A stretch of 64,000 nt of DNA from Duganella sp. CF517 (GCF_900110275.1 NZ_FODC01000002.1:620001-684000); one strand, 5' to 3'. Counted from the stretch's first letter, positions 35,374 through 46,929 are shown. The notes: a model not told the origin generated them from the sequence alone. Numbers and translations: made by a program.

Positions 35374-36609
35374 TTACGAACGGTAGTCGGCGTTGATGCT
35401 GACGTAGTCGTGCGACAGGTCGCAGGTGTAGACGGTGGCCGCCGCCGCGCCGCGCGCCAGCTTGACGCGCACGGTGATCTCGCTTTGCTTCATCACGCGC
35501 TGGCCGTCTTCTTCCTTGTAGTCCGGATTGCGGCCGCCGTTCTTGGCCACCCAGACATCGTCCAGGTACAGATTCAGTTTGCCGACATCCAGATCGACGC
35601 CGGCGTAGCCGATGGCGGCCAGGATGCGGCCCAGGTTGGGGTCGGAGGCGAAGAACGCGGTCTTGACCAGCGGCGAGTGGCCGATCGAGTAGGCGATCTT
35701 GCGGCACTCTTCGACGCTCCCGCCCTCTTCCACCGTGATGGTGATGAATTTGGTCGCGCCTTCGCCGTCGCGCACGATGGCCTGCGCCAGGAACAGCGAC
35801 AGCTCGGTGACGGCGGCGGCCAGTTCGGCGTACTCCGGCGAGTCGACCGAGTTCACTTCCAGGGCGCCGGCGCCGGTGGCGATCAGTATGAAGGAGTCGT
35901 TGGTCGAGGTGTCGCCGTCGATGGTGATGCAGTTGAAGCTCTGGTCGGCGACCTGCTTGACCAGCACGTCGAGCACCGGCTGCGCGACCTTGGCGTCCAG
36001 CGCCAGGTAGCCGAGCATGGTGGCCATGTTCGGCTTGATCATGCCGGCGCCCTTGCTGATGCCGCTCATCGTGACCGTGTGGCCGCCGATGGTGACCGTG
36101 CGCGAGCCGGCCTTCGGCTGGGTGTCGGTGGTCATGATGGCTTCGGCGGCGTTGTACCAGTTGTCGGCCTTCAGGCCGGCGATCGCCTGCGGCAGGCCGG
36201 CGATGACTTTGGCGGCCGGCAGCGGCTCGAGGATCACGCCGGTGGAGAACGGCAGGATCTGCGACGGCTCGCAACCCAGTTGCGCGGCCAGCGCGGCGCA
36301 GGTTTCGTTGGCCAGCGACAGACCCAGCTCGCCGGTGCCGGCGTTGGCGTTGCCGGTGTTGATCAGCAGCGCCGCGATCGGCTTGCCGCTCTCCCTGGCG
36401 GCGGCCAGGTGGGCCTTGGCGATCTGCACCGGCGCGGCGCAGAAGCGGTTGAGCGTGAACACCCCGGCCACGGTGGCCGTCGGCGCGACCTTCAATACCA
36501 GCACGTCCTTGCGGTTCGGTTTCTTGATGCCGGCTTCGGCGAAACCGATGTCGACGCCGGCGACAGGCTTGAGGGCGGAGGCAACGGGCAGAGGGGAATT
36601 GACGGCCAT
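35374..36609 (-). CDS. argJ: Bifunctional ornithine acetyltransferase / N-acetylglutamate synthase
   Basis: The protein has 411 residues. The precursor is self-cleaved before the nucleophilic Thr of '[15 protein letters not shown]'. Other landmarks are '[14 protein letters not shown]', '[14 protein letters not shown]', '[12 protein letters not shown]', '[13 protein letters not shown]' and the C-terminal '[10 protein letters not shown]'. It recycles the acetyl group from N-acetylornithine to glutamate in arginine synthesis, in the cytosol. In relatives it lies directly beside secA; here a porin/PBP/kinase unit separates them. Confidence 0.97.
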   Translation of the reverse strand: MAVNSPLPVASALKPVAGVDIGFAEAGIKKPNRKDVLVLKVAPTATVAGVFTLNRFCAAPVQIAKAHLAAARESGKPIAALLINTGNANAGTGELGLSLANETCAALAAQLGCEPSQILPFSTGVILEPLPAAKVIAGLPQAIAGLKADNWYNAAEAIMTTDTQPKAGSRTVTIGGHTVTMSGISKGAGMIKPNMATMLGYLALDAKVAQPVLDVLVKQVADQSFNCITIDGDTSTNDSFILIATGAGALEVNSVDSPEYAELAAAVTELSLFLAQAIVRDGEGATKFITITVEEGGSVEECRKIAYSIGHSPLVKTAFFASDPNLGRILAAIGYAGVDLDVGKLNLYLDDVWVAKNGGRNPDYKEEDGQRVMKQSEITVRVKLARGAAAATVYTCDLSHDYVSINADYRS

Positions 36610-36986
36610 ATAAGTGATCTCGTGGGTGGAAAGTGGGAGCCGCTATTGTAATACCTGCAGGGTAAAACGTCGCAAGCCATCGCGCCCTCGCCGGCGGCGC
36701 CCCGGGCAGCGACGGTCCGTAACTATTGGTCACACGCCGCACGGCCGTCAGACTACTGGTGCAATTGATTAATACGCGTCAAAGAATCGTGACGCTGCAA
36801 CTCAAGCCCATGAATGCAGGGAGTTTTTGCACAAAAACCACATCCTTTTAGCACGACCGTACATTTTATTGCTTTCGGTTTCATGCATTTGAGAAATTAG
36901 TTTAACGTGAGCAACGAATGCCGCAACCCCGCATTGTCTTACACAAAACCAACGAAAAATCGAACACGACCAAGGATTTGGATTAC
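36610..36986. other. 377-bp divergent intergenic region between argJ and the porin
   Basis: The first half is GC-rich, and the second (about 36750-36970) is richer in A+T and runs towards the porin start, where the porin promoter should be. An AAGGA site at 36972-36976 serves the porin. I saw no RNA gene, repeat or small gene. Confidence 0.5.
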
Positions 36987-38213
36987 ATGAAAAAGCAACT
37001 CTTAGTAGCGGCGGTGCTGTCCGCCTTCACCGCCACCGTCGTCACGCAGGCGCGCGCCGGCGTGCTGGACGACGGCAACCTGACCATCAGCGGCTTCGGC
37101 ACCTTGGGCGTCGCCAAGAGCAACACCGACGACGCGCAATTCGCCCGCTATAACCAGGCCGAAGGCATCGGCGACAAGGCCCGTATCGGCCTCGATACCA
37201 ACCTGGGTCTGCAAGCGACCTACAAGATGAACGACTGGCTGTCCGGCACCGTGCAGGTACTGACCCGCAAGTCCACCAGCGACAGCTACTCCACCGACCT
37301 GACCTGGGGTTTCCTGAAGGCGCGCGTCAACGATGAAGTGAGCGTGCGCGTGGGCCGCATCGTTATGCCGATCTTCCTGATCTCCGACTACCAGAACGTC
37401 GGCTACGCCAACACCATGATGCGTCCACCGATCGAGATGTACGGCCAGGAACCGATGGAGAACGCCGACGGCGCCGACATCAACTACCAGCGCGCCTTCG
37501 GCGACTTCAACTTCACCGGCCAGGCCTTCGTCGGCCGCAGCCGCGGCAAGCTGTTCGTGCCGACCGGCGCCGGCTCGGTGGCCAACTACCGCGCGCCCGC
37601 CGCCGGCATCAGCCTGGGCGGCGAATACGGCCCGTTCACGGTGCGCGTCGGCCACGCCCGCGCCGACTTGAAGATCAAGGATCTGGCGCCGATCAACAGC
37701 CTGGGCGCGACCTTGCGCCAGGTCGGCTTCGCGCAACTGGCCAGCGACATCAATCTGACCGATGGCAAGAAGATCGCCTTCACGTCGCTCGGCGCGACCA
37801 TGGACTGGAACAACATCCTGGTGCAGACCGAGTACGCGCAGCGCCGCGCCAAGGACCCGGTCTACATCCCGGACACCAACGCCTGGTACTTCATGACCGG
37901 CTACCGTTTCGGCAAATTCCTGCCGTACTACTCGCACGCGGCCACCAAGGACGCCGGCAGCTCGGTGAACCTGCCGGCCAACTTCCCGCGCGCCGGCGTG
38001 CTGTCGTCGACCGTGCGCAGCACGCTGACGTCGGCCGAGCAGAGCTCCGACTTGGTCGGCGTGCGCTGGGACTTCGCCAAATCGCTGGCGCTCAAGGTGC
38101 AGGTCGACCATGTCAAGCCCAAGACCAAATCGGGTATGCTGATCTTCGCGCCGGCCGCCGGCTACCGCAATAGCGTCACCGTCGTCGGCGCCTCGCTCGA
38201 CTTCGTATTCTGA
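36987..38213 (+). CDS. Porin-like outer-membrane protein
   Basis: The protein has 408 residues from the ATG at 36987, which begins a clean signal peptide (MKKQLLVAAVLSAF, cleavage near ARA-GVL). An upstream in-frame extension of 23 codons is not signal-like. The mature protein starts 'NLTISGFGTLGVAKSN' and has alternating strands and short turns ('GLDTNLGLQATYKMNDWLS', 'VRVGRIVMPIFLISDYQNVG'), ending VVGASLDFVF with a terminal Phe. It is a 16-strand-type general porin relative of unknown selectivity. It is followed at 11 bp by the PstS-like gene, suggesting co-transcription. Confidence 0.88.
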   Translation: MKKQLLVAAVLSAFTATVVTQARAGVLDDGNLTISGFGTLGVAKSNTDDAQFARYNQAEGIGDKARIGLDTNLGLQATYKMNDWLSGTVQVLTRKSTSDSYSTDLTWGFLKARVNDEVSVRVGRIVMPIFLISDYQNVGYANTMMRPPIEMYGQEPMENADGADINYQRAFGDFNFTGQAFVGRSRGKLFVPTGAGSVANYRAPAAGISLGGEYGPFTVRVGHARADLKIKDLAPINSLGATLRQVGFAQLASDINLTDGKKIAFTSLGATMDWNNILVQTEYAQRRAKDPVYIPDTNAWYFMTGYRFGKFLPYYSHAATKDAGSSVNLPANFPRAGVLSSTVRSTLTSAEQSSDLVGVRWDFAKSLALKVQVDHVKPKTKSGMLIFAPAAGYRNSVTVVGASLDFVF

Positions 38214-38224
38214 TTGGAGCGCAC

Positions 38225-38638
38225 ATGAAAAAAATCGCTATCTCGCTCGCGCTGTCCGCGCTGACCATGGCCTCCTTCGCGCTGTCGGCGTCGGCGGAAA
38301 CCGTTGTTATCGTCAGCCAGAAAAATCCGGCCACCCGCATGTTCTCGGAACAGGCGTCGCAATTCTTCCTCGGTAAATCGACGCTGTTTACGCCGATCGA
38401 CCAGCCCGAGGGTTCGGCGATCCGCGCCGACTTCTATCGCAAGGTGGCCGACAAGGACCCCGCGCAGGTCAAGGCGCTGTGGTCCAAACTGGTGTTCACC
38501 GGCAAGGGCACGCCGCCGAAGGAACACGCCGGCAACGCGGAGGTGAAAAAAGCCGTTGCAGCCGATCCCAAGGCGATCGGTTATATTGACAAGTCGGCGG
38601 TGGACGACACCGTCAAGGTGATTCTGACGCTGCCTTAA
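38225..38638 (+). CDS. Small periplasmic PstS-like (phosphate-binding type) protein
   Basis: The protein has 137 residues with a signal peptide (residues 1-24, ALSASA-ETV). It resembles a single-lobe, cut-down PBP-like protein: 'VVIVSQKNPATRMFSEQASQ', FFLGKSTLFTPIDQ, then 'DPKAIGYIDKSAVDDTVKVI', which is the segment seen at the end of PstS-type proteins. It is far shorter than PstS (about 320 residues), and no pstCAB genes follow. It lies between a porin and a sensor kinase, which suggests a sensing role rather than transport. That is inference. Confidence 0.8.
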   Translation: MKKIAISLALSALTMASFALSASAETVVIVSQKNPATRMFSEQASQFFLGKSTLFTPIDQPEGSAIRADFYRKVADKDPAQVKALWSKLVFTGKGTPPKEHAGNAEVKKAVAADPKAIGYIDKSAVDDTVKVILTLP

Positions 38639-38662
38639 TTTCCACCCCGCTTCAACCCATCA

Positions 38663-38695
38663 TGCCGGGCCGGCCGATCAACGGCCGCCCCGGCA
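38663..38695 (+). other. Strong hairpin between the PstS-like gene and the histidine kinase
   Basis: TGCCGGGCCGGCC pairs with GGCCGCCCCGGCA (12 of 13 positions) around a 7-base loop. There is no T-run after it, so it is not a standard Rho-independent terminator. It could stabilise the upstream mRNA end, attenuate read-through into the kinase gene, or be a short extragenic palindrome. Confidence 0.5.
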
Positions 38696-38725
38696 CGGCG
38701 AAGCGACTATTGTGAGCCGACCATT

Positions 38726-40369
38726 GTGAGCCTATCGCTGCGCGCCAAATTCTTGTTGCTGAGTGCCGTGATCCAGGCGCTGGTGGTCGGCCTGTTGATA
38801 TGGAACAGCATCCGGCTGATGAACCACGCGGTCGGCACCAACGCCGAGCGGGTCGCGCAGGAGTACGCGGTCACGCTCAACCTCTCCCTCAGCCCCTACG
38901 CCACGCGCGGCCGCCTGCCGGAGCTGCGCGGCTACCTGGCCGAAATGCTGGCCGACCCGGACGACAGCCTGCTGCGCTACCTGCTCATCCTCGACGAAAA
39001 CGAACAACCGATCATTGAAGTTGGCAAGCGCGACGAGCCGCTGCCGGCGCTGCTCAAACAAGGTGGCGGCACCAGCTTCAAGGGCGTCCACACCACCATC
39101 GACGACGCGACCTTGCATGCGCGCTCGCCGCTGCTGCTGCAGAATAACCACATCGGCAGCATCAACTTCGGCCTCGCCACGGAAGACCTGAAACACGCGC
39201 GCGACAAGGTCATGCTGCAGGGCGGCGCGATCTCGCTGGCCGGCCTGGCTTTCGGGCTGCTGCTGTTTTACGCCTTCACCCACGGCATCGGCCGCAGGCT
39301 GCACGCGCTGATGGGACAGTCCGCGCAAATGGAACTGGGCGACTACAACAAGGCGCTGGCGGTCGACGGCGACGACGAAATCGCCGCCTTCGCGCGCGCG
39401 CTCAACACGATGAGCGCGGCGCTGCGCGAACGCATCGCGCAGCTGGAACACTCGGAGCTGCGCCTGTCCGAAGCCAAGCGCGATCTGAAGGACCTCAACA
39501 TCTCGCTGGAGAGCCGCGTGACCGAGCGCTCGGCCGCGCTGGAACGCGCCAACGCCGACTTGAGCGCCGCCCTGTCCACCTTGCAGCGCACGCAGGTCGA
39601 ACTGCTGGCGTCGGAGAAAATGGCGTCGCTCGGATCGCTGGTGGCGGGCATCGCGCACGAGCTCAATACGCCGATCGGCAACAGCCTGCTGGCCTCGACC
39701 TCGCTGCGCGACCGCGTCGAGGATTTCGAAAACCATGTCGCCGCCGGCGCGCTGCGCCGCTCGGAGTTGATCGTGCATCTGGAGGAGGTGCGCATTGCCA
39801 GCGAGCTGATATCGAACTCGCTGCACAAGGCGGCGGAGCTGATTTCGTCGTTCAAGCAGATCGCCGTCGACCAGACCAACGACCAGCGGCGCCAATTCGA
39901 CCTGCAGGAGGCGGTGCGCGACACCATCGCCACCTATACGCCGCGCTTGCGGCGCGCCGGCTGCGAGGTGGTGCTGGAGGTGCAGGAGGGCCTGCGCTTC
40001 GACTCCTATCCGGGCGGTCTGTATCAGGTGCTCAATAACTTGATGAACAACGCGCTCAATCACGCCTTCGAGGCCGGCCGGAGCGGAACCATCACCGTGC
40101 ACGCGGAGGCGGCGGCGGACGGCATGGTGGCGCTGACGTTCAGCGACAACGGCGCCGGCATGACGGACGAGGTGCTGCGGCGGGTGTTCGATCCGTTCTT
40201 CACCACCCGCATGGGACAGGGCGGCACGGGCTTGGGGATGCACATCGTGTACAACATCGTCAACGCGGTGCTGGGCGGGCGGATCACGGTATCGTCGGCG
40301 CCGGGCGCCGGAACGGCGGTGCGGATGTTGTTGCCGCGTTCCGCCCCGCAGCGCGATACCGGCCGTTAG
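38726..40369 (+). CDS. Membrane sensor histidine kinase with HAMP domain
   Basis: The protein has 547 residues with a GTG start. Membrane helices at about 8-28 and 165-187 enclose a periplasmic sensor of about 135 residues. A HAMP domain and coiled coil (about 190-310) lead to the H-box 'LGSLVAGIAHELNTPIGNSL' with phosphoacceptor His. The kinase domain has N-box 'LNNLMNNALNHAF', DNGAGM, 'FDPFFTTRMGQGGTGLGMHI' and a late Gly-rich strand. No response regulator adjoins. The HELNTPIGN H-box type often occurs in metabolite-sensing kinases. The ligand could be presented by the upstream PstS-like protein (inference). The gene ends at a bidirectional terminator shared with secA. Confidence 0.9.
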   Translation: MSLSLRAKFLLLSAVIQALVVGLLIWNSIRLMNHAVGTNAERVAQEYAVTLNLSLSPYATRGRLPELRGYLAEMLADPDDSLLRYLLILDENEQPIIEVGKRDEPLPALLKQGGGTSFKGVHTTIDDATLHARSPLLLQNNHIGSINFGLATEDLKHARDKVMLQGGAISLAGLAFGLLLFYAFTHGIGRRLHALMGQSAQMELGDYNKALAVDGDDEIAAFARALNTMSAALRERIAQLEHSELRLSEAKRDLKDLNISLESRVTERSAALERANADLSAALSTLQRTQVELLASEKMASLGSLVAGIAHELNTPIGNSLLASTSLRDRVEDFENHVAAGALRRSELIVHLEEVRIASELISNSLHKAAELISSFKQIAVDQTNDQRRQFDLQEAVRDTIATYTPRLRRAGCEVVLEVQEGLRFDSYPGGLYQVLNNLMNNALNHAFEAGRSGTITVHAEAAADGMVALTFSDNGAGMTDEVLRRVFDPFFTTRMGQGGTGLGMHIVYNIVNAVLGGRITVSSAPGAGTAVRMLLPRSAPQRDTGR

Positions 40370-40376
40370 CGGGAAT

Positions 40377-40407
40377 AAAAAAACCGGAGCTGGCTCCGGT
40401 TTTTTTG
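40377..40407. terminator. Bidirectional Rho-independent terminator between the kinase and secA
   Basis: AAAACCGGAGC, a TG loop, and GCTCCGGTTTT form a long perfect stem flanked by A-run and T-run on both sides. It lies between the convergent kinase (+) and secA (-) stop codons and can end both transcripts. Confidence 0.92.
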
Positions 40408-40409
40408 TC

Positions 40410-43202
<2,793 letters not shown>

Positions 43203-43331
43203 GCTTGAATTCTTGAAAAAACGCCGTTAAAAAAAGCTCTGTAGGTGAAAAACGCCTTACCGCACGGAGTTCGACTATGGCAAAAGACGGTGATTTTATC
43301 ATGCGTCCGTGCCAAGGTTGGGTTATTGGCC

Positions 43332-43359
43332 TATATAACAATACCCCGGCCGCAAACAA
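43332..43359 (-). promoter_or_regulatory. Candidate secA promoter
   Basis: On the minus strand TTGTTT (43354-43359), a 16-base spacer and TATATA (43332-43337) make a plausible sigma-70 promoter about 125 bp before the secA ATG. The region is divergent with the DUF721 gene. The assignment rests on sequence only. Confidence 0.35.
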
Positions 43360-43459
43360 TGTCACAAAATCAACCTATTTCAGCGGCCGGCGACGGCTGC
43401 GGACGCCTCGACGTAGCGGGCTGATGACGGGAATCCGGCGTCGTGCTATGGTTCGCCGC

Positions 43460-43939
43460 ATGCGATTTAATTCCTCCAACGTCTCGATCAACCGCCGCAA
43501 CCCGGTCGGGGCCACCGACTTCCTGCGCCGCGACGACAAGTTGGCGGCCATGATGCCGGCCATCGAGCGCATGGCGGCGCTGCAAAAGGATTGTGCGACC
43601 GCGTTGCCGGCGATGTTCAAGTATTGCGAGATCCTCGCGTTCGACGACGGCCAGCTGACCTTGTCGCTGCCGAACGCCTCGCTGGCGGCCAAGCTCAAGC
43701 AGCAAATCCCGAAGCTGCAGGAAACCTTGGCGCGGCGCGGCTGGCAGGTCAACGGCGTCAAGCTGCGGGTGCAGATGACCAAGCCGGCCGAAATCAAGGA
43801 ACAGATGCGGGCGCTGTCGCTGCCGGAAGCGGCCGTGACGGCCTTCGACGAACTGGGCGAGACGCTGGAGGACACGCCGCAGAACGCCACCCTGATCGCC
43901 GCGCTAAAAGCGATGGTGGCCCGGCGGCGCCCCGGTTAA
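43460..43939 (+). CDS. DUF721 (DciA-like) protein
   Basis: The protein has 159 residues from the ATG at 43460 ([13 protein letters not shown]); an ATG at 43448 is equally in frame and neither has a strong ribosome site. The DUF721 core follows: '[20 protein letters not shown]' and '[14 protein letters not shown]', a KH-like fold. Proteins of this family include DciA, the loader or recruiter of replicative helicase DnaB in bacteria lacking DnaC. A DUF721 gene between secA and lpxC is conserved in this group. Its stop overlaps the convergent lpxC stop by 4 bp. Confidence 0.82.
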   Translation: MRFNSSNVSINRRNPVGATDFLRRDDKLAAMMPAIERMAALQKDCATALPAMFKYCEILAFDDGQLTLSLPNASLAAKLKQQIPKLQETLARRGWQVNGVKLRVQMTKPAEIKEQMRALSLPEAAVTAFDELGETLEDTPQNATLIAALKAMVARRRPG

Positions 43940-44871
43940 GTTAGCGCCCACTCACGCGCCATCTGGCGCAGATACGACGGCGGCGCCGACTCGTTGGTCG
44001 GGAACGAAACGATCTCGTAGGCATCGGGATGCTTGAGCAACTCCAGCAACAGCTGGTTGTTCAGCGCGTGGCCGGATTTGTGCGCCTCGTAGCTGGCCAA
44101 CAGCGGGTGTCCGACCAGATACAAATCGCCGATCGCGTCCAGGATCTTATGGCGGACGAACTCGTCGTCATAGCGCAGCCCGTCCGAATTGAGGATGCGG
44201 TACTCGTCCATCACGATGGCGTTCTCGAGCGAACCGCCGCGCGCCAGGCCGATGCCGCGCAACATTTCCACATCCTGCATGAAGCCGAAGGTGCGCGCGC
44301 GCGCCACGTCGTGCACATACGACACGTCGCCGAAGTCGACATTGGCGCGCTGCTGCGTGCCGTCGACCGCCGGATGGTTGAATTCGATGAAAAAGTCCAG
44401 CTTGAAGCCGTTGTGCGGCGTCAGGCGCGCCCATTTTTCCTTGTCGCCCTTGCCTTCGCGCACTTCGACCGGTTTCAGCACGCGGATGAATTTCTTCGCG
44501 ACCGGTTGCTCGAGCACGCCGGCTTGCTGCAGCAGGAACACGAACGACGACGCCGAGCCGTCCATGATCGGGATTTCCTCGGCGCTGACCTCGATGTACA
44601 GGTTGTCGATGCCCAGGCCGGCGCAGGCCGACATCAGGTGCTCGACGGTCGAGACCCGGGCGCCGTCCTTGACCAGCACCGACGCCATGCGCGTGTCGCC
44701 GACGGCCATGGCGCTGGCGGGGAATTCGACGACGGGCGTCAGGTCGACCCGGCGGAAGACGATGCCCGTATCGGGCTCGGCCGGACGCAGGGTCAGCTCG
44801 ACCTTGGTGCCGGAGTGCAGGCCCACACCCGTGGTGCGGACCAGTTCTTTGATGGTGCGTTGTTTTAACAT
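43936..44871 (-). CDS. lpxC: UDP-3-O-acyl-N-acetylglucosamine deacetylase
   Basis: The protein has 311 residues: '[20 protein letters not shown]', the zinc ligand His79 region ([17 protein letters not shown]), '[16 protein letters not shown]', the second zinc pair in '[17 protein letters not shown]' (His and Asp), and the catalytic His in KSGHALNN. It catalyses the committed step of lipid A synthesis. In related genomes it follows ftsZ and the peroxiredoxin closely; here about 6.4 kb of accessory genes intervene. Confidence 0.98.
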   Translation of the reverse strand: MLKQRTIKELVRTTGVGLHSGTKVELTLRPAEPDTGIVFRRVDLTPVVEFPASAMAVGDTRMASVLVKDGARVSTVEHLMSACAGLGIDNLYIEVSAEEIPIMDGSASSFVFLLQQAGVLEQPVAKKFIRVLKPVEVREGKGDKEKWARLTPHNGFKLDFFIEFNHPAVDGTQQRANVDFGDVSYVHDVARARTFGFMQDVEMLRGIGLARGGSLENAIVMDEYRILNSDGLRYDDEFVRHKILDAIGDLYLVGHPLLASYEAHKSGHALNNQLLLELLKHPDAYEIVSFPTNESAPPSYLRQMAREWALT

Positions 44872-44925
44872 GGTCCGATTATAGCGAAGTTGAGATCGCC
44901 GCGCTGCGCCCGGCGTTTCCCATGG

Positions 44926-45825
44926 TCAAGGATGCTCGGCCTCGGCATGCACGGCCTCGCGCCGCACCAGGTAAATGCCGCTGGCGATGATGATGCCGGC
45001 GCCGAGCAAGGTATAGCCGTCGGGCAGCGTCTGCCACAGCAGCCAATCGATCGCCACGCCCCAGGCCAGCGCCGAGTATTCGAACGGCGCCACCACCGAC
45101 GCCTTGCCGGTGCTGAAGGCCTTGGTGATGGCCAGCTGGCCGAAAAAGCCCGACAGCGCCAGCGCCACCAGCACCCAGCTGTCCTCGGCGCGCACCGGCA
45201 CCCAATCGCGGTACGACAACGCCACGGCGCCGGCCGCCATCATGGTCAGCAGCCAGAACATCATCGACTCGGTGCTGTCGGAGCGCGCCAGCACGCGCGC
45301 GGCGATGGCCGACATCGCATAGCAGGCGGCCGCGGCCAGCACGGCCAGGCCGCCGATGGTCAGGAAGCCGGTGCCTTCGGGACGCAGCACCACCAGCACG
45401 CCGATCAGGCCGACGACGATGGCGACCCACTGGCCCGGGCCGACCTTCTCCTTCAGCACGAACACCGACAGCGCCGTGATCAGCGACGGCGCGATGAAGA
45501 AGATCGAATACGCCTCGGCCAGCGACAGCGACTTCAGGCCGAAGGCGAAGGTGGTCAGCATCGCGATGCCGAGCACGGCGCGGAAAATCTGCATCGACCA
45601 GCGGACCTGGAAGATGCCGCGGAAGGCGCCGCGATAGACAATGTAGCCGCACAACAGCGGCAGCGAGCTCAGCGCGCGCAAGGCCGTCACCTGCATGGCG
45701 GGATAATGGGCGGACAGCAGCTTCATGGCCGTATCCATGAACGAGAACATGGCCACGGCGGTCAGCATCGCGTAAATGCTGTGCAGATTTTCTTTACGGG
45801 AAATGGGAGTGGAAACGGAAGACAG
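44926..45825 (-). CDS. DMT-superfamily (EamA) transporter, probable CTG start
   Basis: Ten membrane helices in two EamA halves fit the drug/metabolite transporter family ('GAMLTTFAFGLKSLS'-type loops, 'EKVGPGQWVAIVVGLIGVLV', 'GFFGQLAITKAFSTGKASVV'). The first ATG (45768, 280 residues) falls inside the first helix. Upstream the frame stays open to a CTG at 45823-45825 that has AAGGAG six bases before it. Starting there gives about 299 residues and a normal cytoplasmic lead (SSVSTPISRKENLHSIYA) before helix 1. No ATG, GTG or TTG gives that. The substrate is unknown. Confidence 0.78.
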   Translation of the reverse strand: MSSVSTPISRKENLHSIYAMLTAVAMFSFMDTAMKLLSAHYPAMQVTALRALSSLPLLCGYIVYRGAFRGIFQVRWSMQIFRAVLGIAMLTTFAFGLKSLSLAEAYSIFFIAPSLITALSVFVLKEKVGPGQWVAIVVGLIGVLVVLRPEGTGFLTIGGLAVLAAAACYAMSAIAARVLARSDSTESMMFWLLTMMAAGAVALSYRDWVPVRAEDSWVLVALALSGFFGQLAITKAFSTGKASVVAPFEYSALAWGVAIDWLLWQTLPDGYTLLGAGIIIASGIYLVRREAVHAEAEHP

Positions 45826-45975
45826 AGGAAGCTCCTTGCTACGGGCCCGGCGCGGGCCACTGGGAACGTCATCATGGCGACGTCCGGAGCCAGGATCGCT
45901 TACGGTGGCGCATGGTCATCGGCCGCGCGATCGACACCGATTATAGCAAGTTGACAATTGCTTTGCAGCAGGTGG

Positions 45976-46081
45976 CGAACGCCGGGGTCAAGTCTGTCAT
46001 TCGGACACGTCCTGATCAATAAGATGCCCGAACGCCGGGGTCAAGTCTGTCATTCGGACACGTCCTGATCAATAAGATGCC
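45976..46081. repeat. Perfect tandem duplication of a 53-bp unit (A repeats)
   Basis: Units 45976-46028 and 46029-46081 are identical. Each starts CGAACGCCGGGGTCAAGTC and includes TTCGGACACG. The core is the inverse complement, with one or two differences, of the core of the B repeats just downstream. The motif looks like the REP-type extragenic repeats of this bacterial group. Confidence 0.9.
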
Positions 46082-46100
46082 GGCTGACGCGAAGGACGTT

Positions 46101-46210
46101 GGCGGCTGCAGCCGGGGCCGTGTCCGAATGTCAGACTTGACCCCGACGGTTTGCGGGCGGCTGCAGCCGGGGCCGTGTCCGAATGTCAGACTTGACCCCG
46201 AGGGTTTGCG
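46101..46210. repeat. Tandem duplication of a 55-bp unit (B repeats), inverted relative to A
   Basis: Units 46101-46155 and 46156-46210 differ at a single position (46147 C versus 46202 G). Each begins with GGCGGCTGCAGCCGGGGCC, containing the 12-bp palindrome CGGCTGCAGCCG, and carries TGTCCGAATGTCAGACTTG, the reverse complement of the A-repeat core. A and B together form a large inverted arrangement around about 46091. Confidence 0.9.
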
Positions 46211-46376
46211 ATTCGGACGAATACGGCGACTTGATCAACCGCGAGGACGCTGCGTTGTCGTAGGCTGGCGCATGGCTAGCCAACAAATCTCGCGCCCGGA
46301 TGTCGAATTCCTCCCCCCTTGTTCGTCGTCACCATGAAATACCCTTAACTCAACCGGTGTTTAATATGGAGGCGTC

Positions 46377-46775
46377 GTGAATAAACAGATCATCTTCAAC
46401 CTCGCGGTCAAGGACCTGGGCAAGTCCAAGGCGTTCTTTTCCGCGCTGGGCTTTGGTTTCAAGCCGGAATTCAGCAACGAGGACGCGGCGTTCATGGTCA
46501 TCGTGGACGACAACATATGTGCCATGCTTATGACCGAAACGTTCTTCCAGTCCCTGATCGACAAGCCGCTCGCGCAAGCCAGGGAGGCCAACGAAGTCAT
46601 CATCTGCCTGAGCTGCGAGAGCCGCGACGAGGTGGACAGCCTGATCGCCAAAGCGGTAGCCGCCGGCGGCCGCACCCCGCATCCGCCCGAGGATCACGGT
46701 TTCATGTACGACCAGGGCTTCGAGGATCTGGACGGCCATCTGTGGAACCTGGTGTGGGTGGCGCCTGCGGGCTGA
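46377..46775 (+). CDS. VOC-family (glyoxalase/bleomycin-resistance-like) protein
   Basis: The protein has 132 residues with a GTG start and GGAG six bases upstream. Two beta-alpha-beta-beta-beta modules are visible: 'FNLAVKDLGKSKAFFSALGF' opens the first and 'AAGGRTPHPPEDHGFMYDQG' the second, closing 'FEDLDGHLWNLVWVAP' with the usual metal-ligand region. It is of the PhnB-like or lactoylglutathione-lyase-like group. The substrate is not predictable, and nothing nearby points to one. Confidence 0.87.
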   Translation: MNKQIIFNLAVKDLGKSKAFFSALGFGFKPEFSNEDAAFMVIVDDNICAMLMTETFFQSLIDKPLAQAREANEVIICLSCESRDEVDSLIAKAVAAGGRTPHPPEDHGFMYDQGFEDLDGHLWNLVWVAPAG

Positions 46776-46929
46776 CCGAGCCAAGCCGCCCCCCTGCTCG
46801 GACAGTCCCGCCGCACTCCGGATTTTTCCGAAAAAACGCTAGCGCCGGCGCCTACGCCGACGCGGCGTGCACGGCGACAGGCGCCGCGCTTCGCTCGTCA
46901 TATGCTGGCCTGACTCAGGGAGCACCATC

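Larger units (their letters stand above)
45826..46376. other. 551-bp gene-free region rich in repeats
   Basis: It holds two families of tandem repeats (45976-46081 and 46101-46210). They are followed by a short in-frame tail at about 46209-46262 that reads DSDEYGDLINREDAALS and then stops, perhaps a fragment of a lost gene. A ribosome site for the VOC gene lies at the right end. No intact gene was seen. Confidence 0.6.

Noticed and set aside
43203-43459. Possible secM-like arrest peptide upstream of secA
   Set aside because: No minus-strand frame with a signal sequence and an arrest-type C-terminus is present in the leader.
45976-46210. Repeat cluster considered as a CRISPR array
   Set aside because: Units abut without spacers, come in two inverted types and lack cas genes; they are tandem duplications.
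46077-46337. 86-codon open frame across the B repeats
   Set aside because: Its sequence is simply the repeats translated in shifting frames; no ribosome site or family features.
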